Of a stretch of 54,475 bases of DNA, positions 24,498-32,797 are shown piece after piece (position 1 is the first letter of the stretch; the number at the start of each line of letters is the position of its first letter). Source of the DNA: an uncultured Drancourtella sp. (GTDB lineage Bacteria > Bacillota > Clostridia > Lachnospirales > Lachnospiraceae); the NCBI GenBank assembly GCA_937880845.1, contig CALFLL010000026.1, forward strand, positions 1 through 54,475. The letters run 5' to 3'. The translations under genes and the position numbers were made by a program. The notes under the pieces were generated by a model. It did not search any database and had not been told where the DNA came from. It saw only the letters and a program-made list of their open reading frames with translations.

Positions 24498-25160
24498 ATG
24501 GAAGAACTGAACTGTAAAGTCGTGTTTACAATACCTGTCGGAAACGGTATTCCGATTTATGAATCCGTCGTTGTGACATGGGTTATTATGGCAGTTCTTG
24601 TTTTACTTTCAATCATTTTAGTGCGGAACCTCAAAGTTGAAAATCCGGGAAAGAAGCAGCTGGCTTTGGAATCCGGATATTTATTTTTCCGTAATTTCTT
24701 TTACAATCTGTTAGGAAAGCATGGAGCACGTTACATTCCATATATGATAACGGTTGTACTTTATATCGGGCTTTCCAACATTGCAGGTGTATTTGGATTT
24801 GTACCGCCAACGAAAGATCTGGGGGTAACCATTGCCCTTGCGGTGATGAGTATTATCCTGATTGAATATGCAGGTATTCATCAGAAAGGAACAAAGGGAT
24901 GGCTGAAAGCATTTGCGGCACCAATGCCGGTCATGCTTCCGTTTAACATTCTGGAACTGGTGATTCGTCCGTTGTCACTTTGTATGCGACTTTTCGGAAA
25001 CGTTTTAGGTTCCTATGTAGTTATGAAGCTGATCGAGATTATCTGTCCGATTCTGCTTCCTATCCCATTTAATTTGTATTTTGACTTTTTTGACGGATTC
25101 ATTCAAGCTTATGTATTTGTATTTTTAACATCATTGTTTATCAGTGAAGCGATTGAATAG
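24498..25160 (+). CDS. atpB: ATP synthase F0 subunit a
   Basis: A 220-aa membrane protein forming the ion half-channels next to the c-ring. It has five to six hydrophobic segments. The essential Arg is in ELVIRPLSLCMRLFGNVLG, and the C-terminal part FDFFDGFIQAYVFVFLTSLFI is typical. The start is a question: ATG 24498 has only a weak ribosome binding site, whereas AGGAGGG (24461-24467) is ideally spaced (6 bases) for an in-frame ACG at 24474, which would add TGNLSEKL. The annotated ATG is the conservative choice. It heads the atp operon; no atpI is seen. Confidence 0.93.
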   Translation: MEELNCKVVFTIPVGNGIPIYESVVVTWVIMAVLVLLSIILVRNLKVENPGKKQLALESGYLFFRNFFYNLLGKHGARYIPYMITVVLYIGLSNIAGVFGFVPPTKDLGVTIALAVMSIILIEYAGIHQKGTKGWLKAFAAPMPVMLPFNILELVIRPLSLCMRLFGNVLGSYVVMKLIEIICPILLPIPFNLYFDFFDGFIQAYVFVFLTSLFISEAIE

Positions 25161-25201
25161 TTTATTTTTCAGAAAGAAAACAAAGAGGAGGACACAAAAC
25201 T

Positions 25202-25426
25202 ATGGCAACATTAATCGCAATCGGAGCAGGTATTGCAGTTTTAACAGGTATTGGAGCAGGTATCGGAATCGGACTTGCAACAGGTAAAGCATCAGAAGCT
25301 ATCGCAAGACAGCCTGAAGCAGAAGGTAAAATCAGAAGTACATTACTTTTAGGTTGTGCACTTGCCGAAGCAACAGCTATTTACGGCTTCGTTATCGGAC
25401 TTTTGATCATCATTTTATTAGGCTAA
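25202..25426 (+). CDS. atpE: ATP synthase F0 subunit c
   Basis: A 74-aa helical-hairpin proteolipid; 10-15 copies form the rotor ring. Helix 1 has the glycine-rich GAGIGIGLATGKA, the polar loop is ARQPEAEGK, and helix 2 carries the ion-binding E56 in LAEATAIYGFV. Compared with the sodium-binding c-subunit of Ilyobacter, the helix-1 Gln is Ile here and the Ser after the Glu is Ala, while Thr and Tyr are kept. I infer proton rather than sodium coupling. GAGGAGG precedes ATG 25202. The gene lies between atpB and atpF. Confidence 0.95.
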   Translation: MATLIAIGAGIAVLTGIGAGIGIGLATGKASEAIARQPEAEGKIRSTLLLGCALAEATAIYGFVIGLLIIILLG

Positions 25427-25447
25427 CAGAAAGGCAGGTAGAGGCAG

Positions 25448-25948
25448 ATGCTGACTTTAAGTCCTATTACCATTATCGGGACGATTATAAATCTGCTTGT
25501 TCTGTATGGGCTGCTGCAGCATTTCTTGTTTAAACCGATTCAGAAGATTATGGATAAAAGAGAAGAACTGATCCAAGGCCAGTTACAAGATGCCAGAGAT
25601 CAGAAAGAATCCGCAAATCAACTGAAAGTACAGTATGAAAAAGCACTGTCTTCGGCAAAAGAAGAATCAGGACAGATTGTAGAAAAAGCAAGAACTGAGG
25701 CATCTTTACAGGCGGATAAGATTGTTCAGGATGCCAACAAAGAGGCCGGACAGATTGTGGAAAATGCAAGAAAAACAGTGGAACTGGAAAAAGAGCAGGC
25801 TATGCGCGAGATGAAATCACAGGTTGTGGATATTGCGTTGGCTGCGGCTTCTAAAATTATCGGAGAAAAAAGCAGCAGTGAAAAAGATTTGGCACTTTAT
25901 GACCAGTTTTTAGAAGAAGCAGGTGATCCGGATGACACAAACAGCTAG
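25448..25948 (+). CDS. atpF: ATP synthase F0 subunit b
   Basis: A 166-aa stator stalk protein. One N-terminal membrane helix (ITIIGTIINLLVLYGLLQHFLF) is followed by the typical KPIQKIMDKREELIQGQLQDAR start and a long, highly charged right-handed coiled coil to the C-terminus (about residues 30-150), which binds the delta subunit at the top of F1. The ribosome binding site GGCAGGTAGAGG lies upstream of ATG 25448. Its last codons overlap the atpH start by 17 bases, implying coupled translation. Confidence 0.93.
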   Translation: MLTLSPITIIGTIINLLVLYGLLQHFLFKPIQKIMDKREELIQGQLQDARDQKESANQLKVQYEKALSSAKEESGQIVEKARTEASLQADKIVQDANKEAGQIVENARKTVELEKEQAMREMKSQVVDIALAAASKIIGEKSSSEKDLALYDQFLEEAGDPDDTNS

Positions 25949-26432
25949 AAATTATGCACAGGCGTTATATGAACTGAATGTGGATGCGGAGTCCATAAAT
26001 GAAACGGAAGAAATCTTAAAAAAAGTAAAAGAAGTGGGTCAGACTTTATCAAACCCAACGGTTTCTTTCCATGCAAAAGAGAATCTCATTGATCGTATAT
26101 TTCCGGCGGAAATGAGAAATTTCCTGAAGGTATCATGCAAAAACCAAAAATCCGATATGCTGGGAGAAATTTTTGAAGCCTATCGCGAAATTGTAAGAAG
26201 ATCAAATGAGATTTTGAAAGCTACTTTATATTATGTTACAATGCCGACCGAAGAGCAGCAGGAAAAGATTAAGGGATTCCTCTGTAAGAAATTCGGAGTA
26301 AAAGGCACAGAACTTTCTTTTAAAGAAGACAAAAGCCTGATGGGAGGATTTATCCTTCGGGCAGGCGGACGAGAGTTTGACTGGAGTATTCAGGGAAGAT
26401 TCCGGTCATTGGCTCAGGTTTTAAAATATTAA
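25932..26432 (+). CDS. atpH: ATP synthase F1 subunit delta
   Basis: A 166-aa stator subunit (OSCP) that joins the b-subunit stalk to the crown of F1. The start is ATG 25932 (MTQTARNYAQALYEL), inside the end of atpF; the preceding in-frame codons are atpF-coding and the family starts here. The N-terminal helical domain runs to about residue 105, followed by the C-terminal alpha/beta part with TLYYVTMPTEEQQEKIKGFL, LMGGFILRAGGREFDWSIQGRF. Length is normal for Clostridia. Confidence 0.9.
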   Translation: MTQTARNYAQALYELNVDAESINETEEILKKVKEVGQTLSNPTVSFHAKENLIDRIFPAEMRNFLKVSCKNQKSDMLGEIFEAYREIVRRSNEILKATLYYVTMPTEEQQEKIKGFLCKKFGVKGTELSFKEDKSLMGGFILRAGGREFDWSIQGRFRSLAQVLKY

Positions 26433-26448
26433 TACGGAGGTAAGGAAA

Positions 26449-27960
26449 TTGAGTACCATCAATTCAGACGAAATCATCTCCATTTTGAAAGAAGAAATTC
26501 AAAATTACGACGAATTAAGTAAAGATAAAGAAGTCGGAACAGTTGTCAGCGTTGGTGACGGTATTGCCAATATTTACGGGGTTGACCATGCGGCATACGG
26601 GGAAATCATCACTTTTGAAAATGGTTTAAAAGGGATGGTTCAGGATATCAGACAGAACAGCATCGGATGTATTCTGTTTGGTGACGACCGTGAGATCAAA
26701 GAGGGAACAAAGGTTTTCCGTACCGGAAAAAGTGCCGGTATTCCGGCAGGAGAAGGATTCATCGGCCGTGTAGTAAATGCCCTTGGAGCACCGATTGACG
26801 GAAAAGGCGAGATCAAAGCGGATGAATACAGACCGATTGAATATCCGGCTCCGCCGATCATTGACAGAAAATCAGTCAGTGTTCCGCTTGAAACAGGTAT
26901 CCTTTCTATTGACTCCATGTTCCCGATCGGACGGGGACAAAGAGAGTTGATCATCGGAGACCGTCAGACAGGAAAGACTTCTATTGCAGTCGATACGATT
27001 TTGAACCAGAAAGGAAAAGATGTAATCTGTATCTATGTTGCTATCGGACAGAAAGCATCTACCGTAGCCAAACTGGTTTCTACTCTTACAAAACATGGAG
27101 CAATGGATTATACAACAGTATTTACGGCAACAGCAAGTGACTGTGCACCGCTTCAGTATATCGTACCATATGCGGGAACGGCATTGGCGGAATATTTTAT
27201 GTACAGAGGAAAAGATGTACTGATCGTGTATGATGATCTTTCCAAACATGCGGTAGCTTATCGTGCACTTTCTCTTCTTCTGGAAAGACCACCAGGACGA
27301 GAAGCATATCCGGGAGATGTATTCTATTTACATTCCAGACTTTTGGAACGTTCCAGCCGCTTGAGCGAAGAAGCCGGAGGAGGTTCTATTACGGCTCTTC
27401 CGATTATCGAAACACAGGCAGGAGATGTTTCGGCATATATTCCTACAAACGTGATCTCCATTACAGACGGACAGATTTTCCTGGAAAGCGATTTGTTCTT
27501 CTCCGGTATGCGTCCGGCAGTTAACGTCGGACTTTCTGTTTCCCGTGTGGGTGGAGCGGCACAGACGAAAGCAATGAAAAAAGCGTCAGGAAGTATTCGT
27601 ATCGACCTTGCACAGTATCGTGAGATGCAGGTATTTACCCAGTTCTCTTCTGACCTGGATGAAGCTACAAAATCTCAGCTGGAGTACGGTGCATGTCTGA
27701 TGGAACTGCTAAAACAGCCGCTTTGCAGTCCGTTATCTCTGCACGAGCAGGTGATTACATTATGTGCTGCTACAAATAAAAAAATGAACGGCATAGAGAT
27801 TAATAATCTGAAGAACTATCAGAAGGATTTGCTGGCATACTTTGACAGCGTTTATCCGGAAATCGGAAGAGAAATCGAAGAAAAGAAAGTTCTTACAGAA
27901 GAACTGACAGAGAAGATTGTAAAGGCAGCGGAAGAATTCAGAGATAAGAGCAGGTGTTAG
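26449..27960 (+). CDS. atpA: ATP synthase F1 subunit alpha
   Basis: A 503-aa regulatory nucleotide-binding subunit of F1. It starts at TTG 26449 with ACGGAGGTAAGG upstream. The order is beta-barrel (1-95), P-loop GDRQTGKTSIAVD at about residue 170, and the family signature region PAVNVGLSVSRVGGAAQ near 365. The arginine finger lies in that signature (SVSRVG). It forms the alpha3beta3 hexamer with atpD. Length and motifs are complete. One base separates its stop codon from the atpG start. Confidence 0.97.
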   Translation: MSTINSDEIISILKEEIQNYDELSKDKEVGTVVSVGDGIANIYGVDHAAYGEIITFENGLKGMVQDIRQNSIGCILFGDDREIKEGTKVFRTGKSAGIPAGEGFIGRVVNALGAPIDGKGEIKADEYRPIEYPAPPIIDRKSVSVPLETGILSIDSMFPIGRGQRELIIGDRQTGKTSIAVDTILNQKGKDVICIYVAIGQKASTVAKLVSTLTKHGAMDYTTVFTATASDCAPLQYIVPYAGTALAEYFMYRGKDVLIVYDDLSKHAVAYRALSLLLERPPGREAYPGDVFYLHSRLLERSSRLSEEAGGGSITALPIIETQAGDVSAYIPTNVISITDGQIFLESDLFFSGMRPAVNVGLSVSRVGGAAQTKAMKKASGSIRIDLAQYREMQVFTQFSSDLDEATKSQLEYGACLMELLKQPLCSPLSLHEQVITLCAATNKKMNGIEINNLKNYQKDLLAYFDSVYPEIGREIEEKKVLTEELTEKIVKAAEEFRDKSRC

Positions 27961-27961
27961 T

Positions 27962-28849
27962 ATGGCAAATGCAAAAGAAATACAGGCACGAATGAAAAGT
28001 ATCCAGGATACGATGAAAATTACAAACGCAATGTATATGATCTCATCTTCCAAAATGAAACGTGCAAAACAGGTGCTTGCGGATACAGAGCCATATTTCT
28101 ACAATCTGCAGAGTGCGGTTTCACGTATCGTCCGTCATATACCGAATGTGGAGCATGCATTTTTTGATGAAAGAGCCGAGATCGAGCAAAAAGACCGCAA
28201 GGTAGGATGCATCGTTGTAACGGCTGACAAGGGTCTTGCCGGTGCTTACAACCACAATGTGATCAAAATGGCAGAAGAGATGATGAAAGAAGAAGGACAT
28301 CATAAGCTTTATGTGCTTGGTATTGTGGGGCAGCAGTATTTCAGAAAAAAAGATGTGGATATGGACGAAAGATTCCATTATACGGTTCAGAAGCCGACAA
28401 TGCACAGGGCAAGGGTAATCGCCCGTGAAGTAGTAGAACAGTTTCTGAACGGGAATTTGGATGAAGTGGATATTATTTACACGGAAATGATAAATGCTGT
28501 TTCCATAGAAGCAAAACGTGTGCAGCTTCTACCTTTGAAAAAAGCGGAATTTATTCCGGAAAAAATACCGATCGATGTGCAGCAGGAAGTAATTCATATG
28601 GTGCCGTCTACAAAAGTAGTTCTTGATCAGATCGTGCCGAACTATATCACAGGAAGTATTTATGGATGTCTGGTTGAATCCTATGCCAGCGAAAATAATG
28701 CCAGAATGACTGCGATGCAGTCTTCAACAGACAATGCAAAGGAAATGCTCCGTGAATTGTCTATTCAATATAACCGTGCAAGACAGGCTGCGATTACACA
28801 GGAAATTACAGAAGTAATCAGCGGTGCGAAAGCACAAAAAAGGAAGTGA
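27962..28849 (+). CDS. atpG: ATP synthase F1 subunit gamma
   Basis: A 295-aa central rotor shaft. The N-terminal helix (NAKEIQARMKSIQDTMKITNAMYMISSSKMKRA) and C-terminal helix (RMTAMQSSTDNAKEMLRELSIQYNRARQAAITQEITEVISG) form the coiled coil inside alpha3beta3, and both signatures are intact. The globular Rossmann-like middle contains VTADKGLAGAYNHNVIK. It starts one base after atpA's stop. Confidence 0.95.
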   Translation: MANAKEIQARMKSIQDTMKITNAMYMISSSKMKRAKQVLADTEPYFYNLQSAVSRIVRHIPNVEHAFFDERAEIEQKDRKVGCIVVTADKGLAGAYNHNVIKMAEEMMKEEGHHKLYVLGIVGQQYFRKKDVDMDERFHYTVQKPTMHRARVIAREVVEQFLNGNLDEVDIIYTEMINAVSIEAKRVQLLPLKKAEFIPEKIPIDVQQEVIHMVPSTKVVLDQIVPNYITGSIYGCLVESYASENNARMTAMQSSTDNAKEMLRELSIQYNRARQAAITQEITEVISGAKAQKRK

Positions 28850-28854
28850 TAACG

Positions 28855-30249
28855 ATGAATAAAGGAAAAATTGTACAGGTTATGGGACCTGTTGTAGATG
28901 TTGTTTTTGAAAATGGTGAACTTCCGAATATCAAAGATGCGCTGGTCGTAGAAAATAATGGAAAAAATTGTGTGATGGAAGTATCCCAGCACATGGGAAA
29001 TGATACGGTGCGCTGTATCATGCTTTCTGCGAGTGAAGGGCTGTACCGTGATATGGAAGTTACCGCCACAGGCGGAGGAATAAAAGTACCGGTAGGAGAT
29101 AAGACACTGGGAAGACTTTTCAATGTTCTTGGTGAAACGGTAGATAACGGAGAATCTCTTGAAAATGAAGAACATTGGGAAATCCACCGCGAACCTCCGA
29201 CATTTGAAGAGCAAAGTCCGGTAGTTGAAATTCTGGAAACAGGAATCAAAGTTATCGACCTTCTGGCACCATATGCCAAAGGTGGTAAGATTGGTCTTTT
29301 CGGAGGAGCCGGTGTAGGTAAAACCGTGTTGATACAGGAACTGATCCAGAATATTGCCACAGAACACGGCGGTTATTCTATTTTTACAGGTGTCGGAGAA
29401 CGTTCCCGTGAAGGAAACGATTTGTGGACAGAAATGAAAGAATCCGGAGTATTAAATAAAACGGCCCTTGTGTTCGGACAGATGAACGAACCACCTGGAT
29501 CCCGTATGCGTGTAGCGGAAACGGGACTTACCATGGCAGAATATTTCCGTGACAGAGAACATCAGAACGTGCTTCTGTTCATTGACAATATTTTCCGTTT
29601 TGTCCAGGCAGGTTCTGAAGTATCAGCTCTTCTTGGACGTATGCCTTCCGCAGTAGGATACCAGCCGACGTTGGCGACGGAAATGGGAGCTTTGCAGGAA
29701 CGTATTGCTTCTACAAAGAATGGTTCCGTTACATCCGTTCAGGCTGTCTATGTGCCGGCGGACGACCTTACAGACCCGGCTCCGGCTACAACATTCGCCC
29801 ATCTGGATGCACAGACGGTTCTGTCAAGAAAGATTGTAGAACAGGGTATTTATCCTGCGGTCGATCCGTTGGAATCCAGTTCCCGTATTTTGGAAGCGGA
29901 TGTCGTAGGGGAAGAACATTATGAAGTGGCAAGAAAGGTGCAGGAAATCCTGCAGAAATACAAAGAACTTCAGGATATCATTGCAATCCTTGGTATGGAA
30001 GAATTATCAGAAGAGGAGAAAGCGATTGTATCCCGTGCAAGAAAGATTCAGAAATTCCTCTCTCAGCCATTCCATGTAGCAGAAAACTTTACAGGAATTC
30101 CGGGAAAATACGTTCCGTTAAAAGAAACAATCCGTGGATTCAAGATGATTGTAGAAGGTAAAATGGATGAATATCCGGAAAATGCGTTCTTCAATGTGGG
30201 AACCATTGACGATGTGATCGAAAAAGCAAAAGCGGAAGCAGCAGAATAG
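28855..30249 (+). CDS. atpD: ATP synthase F1 subunit beta (catalytic)
   Basis: A 464-aa catalytic ATPase/synthase subunit. The start is ATG 28855 (MNKGKIVQVMGPVVDVVF), 8 bases after AGGAAG. The P-loop GGAGVGKTVLIQELI is at about residue 150, followed by GERSREGNDLW (catalytic Glu region), LLFIDNIFRFVQAGSEVS (Walker B) and the DELSEEEK-like motif as MEELSEEEKAIV near the C-terminus. The beta-barrel, nucleotide-binding and helical domains are all present and the length is normal. The gene lies between atpG and atpC. Confidence 0.97.
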   Translation: MNKGKIVQVMGPVVDVVFENGELPNIKDALVVENNGKNCVMEVSQHMGNDTVRCIMLSASEGLYRDMEVTATGGGIKVPVGDKTLGRLFNVLGETVDNGESLENEEHWEIHREPPTFEEQSPVVEILETGIKVIDLLAPYAKGGKIGLFGGAGVGKTVLIQELIQNIATEHGGYSIFTGVGERSREGNDLWTEMKESGVLNKTALVFGQMNEPPGSRMRVAETGLTMAEYFRDREHQNVLLFIDNIFRFVQAGSEVSALLGRMPSAVGYQPTLATEMGALQERIASTKNGSVTSVQAVYVPADDLTDPAPATTFAHLDAQTVLSRKIVEQGIYPAVDPLESSSRILEADVVGEEHYEVARKVQEILQKYKELQDIIAILGMEELSEEEKAIVSRARKIQKFLSQPFHVAENFTGIPGKYVPLKETIRGFKMIVEGKMDEYPENAFFNVGTIDDVIEKAKAEAAE

Positions 30250-30264
30250 TAAAGGGGTGTGTCT

Positions 30265-30687
30265 ATGAGCCAGCAAAGTACATTTGGATTGGAAATTTAT
30301 GCCAGCGACCGTCAATTCTATGTCGGAAGGGGAGTAAGCATTACTTTTCCGGTAGAAGATGGAACAATGCAGGTTTTACCTCAGCATGAAAATATGATTG
30401 CTGCGATTGTACCGGGTGAAATGGATTTTACCGATAAAGACGGACATACGACAACGGTTGCCGTAAGTGCGGGATTTATCGAAGTCTTAAACAACCGTGT
30501 AAAAGTGTTCGCACTGACGGTAGAAAGACCGGAAGAAATTGATATCAAACGTGCCGAAGAAGCCAAGGAAAGGGCAGAAGAACAGTTAAGACAGAAAAAA
30601 AGTCTTCAGGAATACAATGCGAATCAGATGGCTCTTGCAAGAGCTATGTCAAGGCTTCGGGTTACGTCAAGAAACAGCCATGTTTAA
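30265..30687 (+). CDS. atpC: ATP synthase F1 subunit epsilon
   Basis: A 140-aa rotor-base and regulatory subunit. I choose ATG 30265 (MSQQSTFGLEIYASDRQFYVG), 7 bases after AAAGGGG. The N-terminal beta-sandwich contains GTMQVLPQHENMIAAIVPGEM and AVSAGFIEVLNNRVKVFALTVERPEEID; the C-terminal two-helix part is RAEEAKERAEEQL...ARAMSRLRVT. It is the last gene of the operon, with a terminator 24 bases on. Confidence 0.93.
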   Translation: MSQQSTFGLEIYASDRQFYVGRGVSITFPVEDGTMQVLPQHENMIAAIVPGEMDFTDKDGHTTTVAVSAGFIEVLNNRVKVFALTVERPEEIDIKRAEEAKERAEEQLRQKKSLQEYNANQMALARAMSRLRVTSRNSHV

Positions 30688-30710
30688 TGGTGATAAAAAG
30701 AAAAAGACAG

Positions 30711-30744
30711 AAAGACTGTGGTTTATAAAACCATGGTCTTTTTT
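30711..30744 (+). terminator. terminator of the atp operon
   Basis: AAGACTGTGGTTT pairs with AAACCATGGTCTT (two G-U pairs, 4-base loop) followed by TTTTTT. Confidence 0.9.
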
Positions 30745-30883
30745 ATGTTTTAGTATATGGGAATATTATATAAGTCATACTTATAAAAATATATGTAAAA
30801 ATCTAATATACTAATATATTCTCATTTGTTTAAGGGTATGATATGATAATCCCATCAAAAGTGAATATAGTTGAAAATTCTTC

Positions 30884-30942
30884 AAGATACATTTGCAGGA
30901 CGGGAAACCTGGTTCGCTGATAAGGCCAATGTATCTTTTTTG
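30884..30942 (+). promoter_or_regulatory. leader hairpin with terminator (candidate riboswitch or attenuator) before the adenine deaminase operon
   Basis: AAGATACATT (30884-30893) pairs perfectly with AATGTATCTT (30928-30937), and T5-G follows. The 34-base interior is GC-rich and includes CAGG/CCTG around ACGGGAAA and a GGTTCGC segment. A further small hairpin (ATGCTTT/AAAGCAT, about 30963-30981) precedes the AAGGAGG ribosome binding site. A terminator between promoter and gene implies premature termination in the leader. The core does not match the purine riboswitch consensus I know. Confidence 0.55.
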
Positions 30943-31004
30943 TTACTGTAAAGATAACGTTTCATGCTTTCTCAAAGCATACAATAACAAGGAGGATTCA
31001 AAAA

Positions 31005-32786
31005 ATGGAAAGAACAGTGGAAAACTTAAAGGAAATGATCCGTGCAGGGAGAGGAAAGATCCCGGCACACAAAGTGATTAAAGGAGGACAGCTTGTCAAT
31101 GTCATGTCAAGCGAGATCTATCCGGCAGACATAGCTGTTTATAACGATATGATCGTTGCAGTCGGAGATGTGGAGGAATATATAGGTGCAGATACCGAGA
31201 TCATTGATGCAAAAGGACAGTATCTTGTACCGGGAATGATCGACGGACATATCCACAGCGAGTGCAGCAAACTGAGTATCACAAGCTATGCAAAGGCGGT
31301 TGTTCCAAGAGGAACCACAAGTATGATCTCCGGACTTGACGAGTACATCTCTGTTTCCGGTCTTGAAGGATTAAAGGAAATCATGGAGGAAGTAAAAAAG
31401 AGTCCGTTAAAGGTATTCTGGGGTGCTCCGTATAAGACACCGTATACAATCCCGGAATCTACGGTTGCTTTTAATTTTACAAAGGAAGTACATCAGGAAG
31501 TACAGAAATGGCCGGAATGTTACGGAGTATGGGAAACAGTAAGAGAATTCCTTCAGGAAGAAGATGAGAATACACTTGGTGCCATTGCGGAAGCATTTAA
31601 AAACCGCCTTCCGGTATTTGGATGTGCACCGATGGCACAGGGCAATGACTTAAACGGATATCTCTGCGGTGGTGTAAGACTGGATCACGAAAGTTATACA
31701 CACGAAGAAGTTGTGGAAAAAATGAGAAAAGGAATGCATATGCTGATCCGTGAGTCATCTGTTACACACTTCCTGGAAGAAAATATCAAGGCAGTTACAG
31801 AAGTAAATCCTGCTTTTGCCCGCCGCGTAAGTTTTTGCACAGATGATGTGACGGCAAGTGATGTACTGGAAAAAGGACACCTTGACAATGTCGTACGTCT
31901 GGCGATCAAAGCAGGTGTAGAACCTATGACGGCGATCCAGATGGCTACCATTAACAGTGCGGAAGCATACCGGATCGATCACCTTGTAGGTTCCATCTGT
32001 CCGGGAAGAATCGCGGATATTCTGTTTGTGGATGATCTTCAGGACTTTGAAGTGAAAGAAGTTATGACAAACGGAAAGATGGTTGCAAAAGACCACAAAC
32101 TTACGTATGAATTAAAAGCACCGGAAAGAAGTTCCGTATTAAAAGGCGAATTAAAGTGCAGACTTACTACAAAAGAAGACTTTGAATATAAGACAACGAT
32201 CCAAAACGGAGAAGCAAAAGTGCTGGCAATGGATGTAAAAGGACCGTTTGTAAGAAAGAGAAGAGATGTTGTCCTGAAAGTGGAAAACGGAATCGTACTT
32301 CCGGATCCGAAGCAGGATGTGGCAATGGTATCTGTTTTGGAACGTTTTGGAAGAAACGGAAATAAATCACTTGCTTTCTGTTCCGGATGGAAACTGAAAA
32401 AAGGAGCAATGGCATCCTCTGCGGCACCGGATGATAATAACCTTGTAGTAATGGGAGTCAGTGCAGAAGATATGTCCATTGCGGCAAATTATGTAATCAG
32501 GCAGGGCGGCGGACAGGTCGTTGTGGCAGACGGAGAAATCCTGGAATTCTTACCGCTTCCGGTAGGAGGAATCGTAAGCGACTGTGAACCGGAAGAAATC
32601 GCGGCACATGAGAAAAAGATCGATCAGGCGGCAAGAAGCCTTGGCTCTGACCTTCCGGATCCGATGATGTATATGTTCTTCTTGCCGATCACGGCAATTC
32701 CGGATTATGCAATCACAGATGCAGGCCCGGTAGACTACCGAGCACTTACAACATTTGAACCTGTTCTTGAAGTGATGGAGAAGTAG
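31005..32786 (+). CDS. adenine deaminase-like amidohydrolase, divergent paralogue
   Basis: A 593-aa protein with AAGGAGG 9 bases before ATG 31005. It aligns over its whole length with the adenine deaminase encoded next to it: N-terminal amidohydrolase domain, HIHSECS (metal-binding HxHxE kept), CTDDVTASDVLEKGHLDN and C-terminal adenine deaminase domain (LAFCSGWKLKKGAMASSAAPDDNN). The segment that reads ADPHEIVNVCG in the neighbour is GLDEYISVSG here, so the DPHE motif is lost, and the following substrate-side sequence also differs (VFWGAPYKTPYTIPEST). The substrate may be another purine or related ring. It is first gene of a purine block with a leader terminator upstream. Confidence 0.75.
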   Translation: MERTVENLKEMIRAGRGKIPAHKVIKGGQLVNVMSSEIYPADIAVYNDMIVAVGDVEEYIGADTEIIDAKGQYLVPGMIDGHIHSECSKLSITSYAKAVVPRGTTSMISGLDEYISVSGLEGLKEIMEEVKKSPLKVFWGAPYKTPYTIPESTVAFNFTKEVHQEVQKWPECYGVWETVREFLQEEDENTLGAIAEAFKNRLPVFGCAPMAQGNDLNGYLCGGVRLDHESYTHEEVVEKMRKGMHMLIRESSVTHFLEENIKAVTEVNPAFARRVSFCTDDVTASDVLEKGHLDNVVRLAIKAGVEPMTAIQMATINSAEAYRIDHLVGSICPGRIADILFVDDLQDFEVKEVMTNGKMVAKDHKLTYELKAPERSSVLKGELKCRLTTKEDFEYKTTIQNGEAKVLAMDVKGPFVRKRRDVVLKVENGIVLPDPKQDVAMVSVLERFGRNGNKSLAFCSGWKLKKGAMASSAAPDDNNLVVMGVSAEDMSIAANYVIRQGGGQVVVADGEILEFLPLPVGGIVSDCEPEEIAAHEKKIDQAARSLGSDLPDPMMYMFFLPITAIPDYAITDAGPVDYRALTTFEPVLEVMEK

Positions 32787-32797
32787 GAGGTATCACG

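Noticed and set aside
30840..30945. Purine riboswitch upstream of the adenine deaminase operon
   Set aside because: The conserved purine aptamer core sequences are not found. Only the hairpin-terminator is supported, so I call it an unclassified leader.
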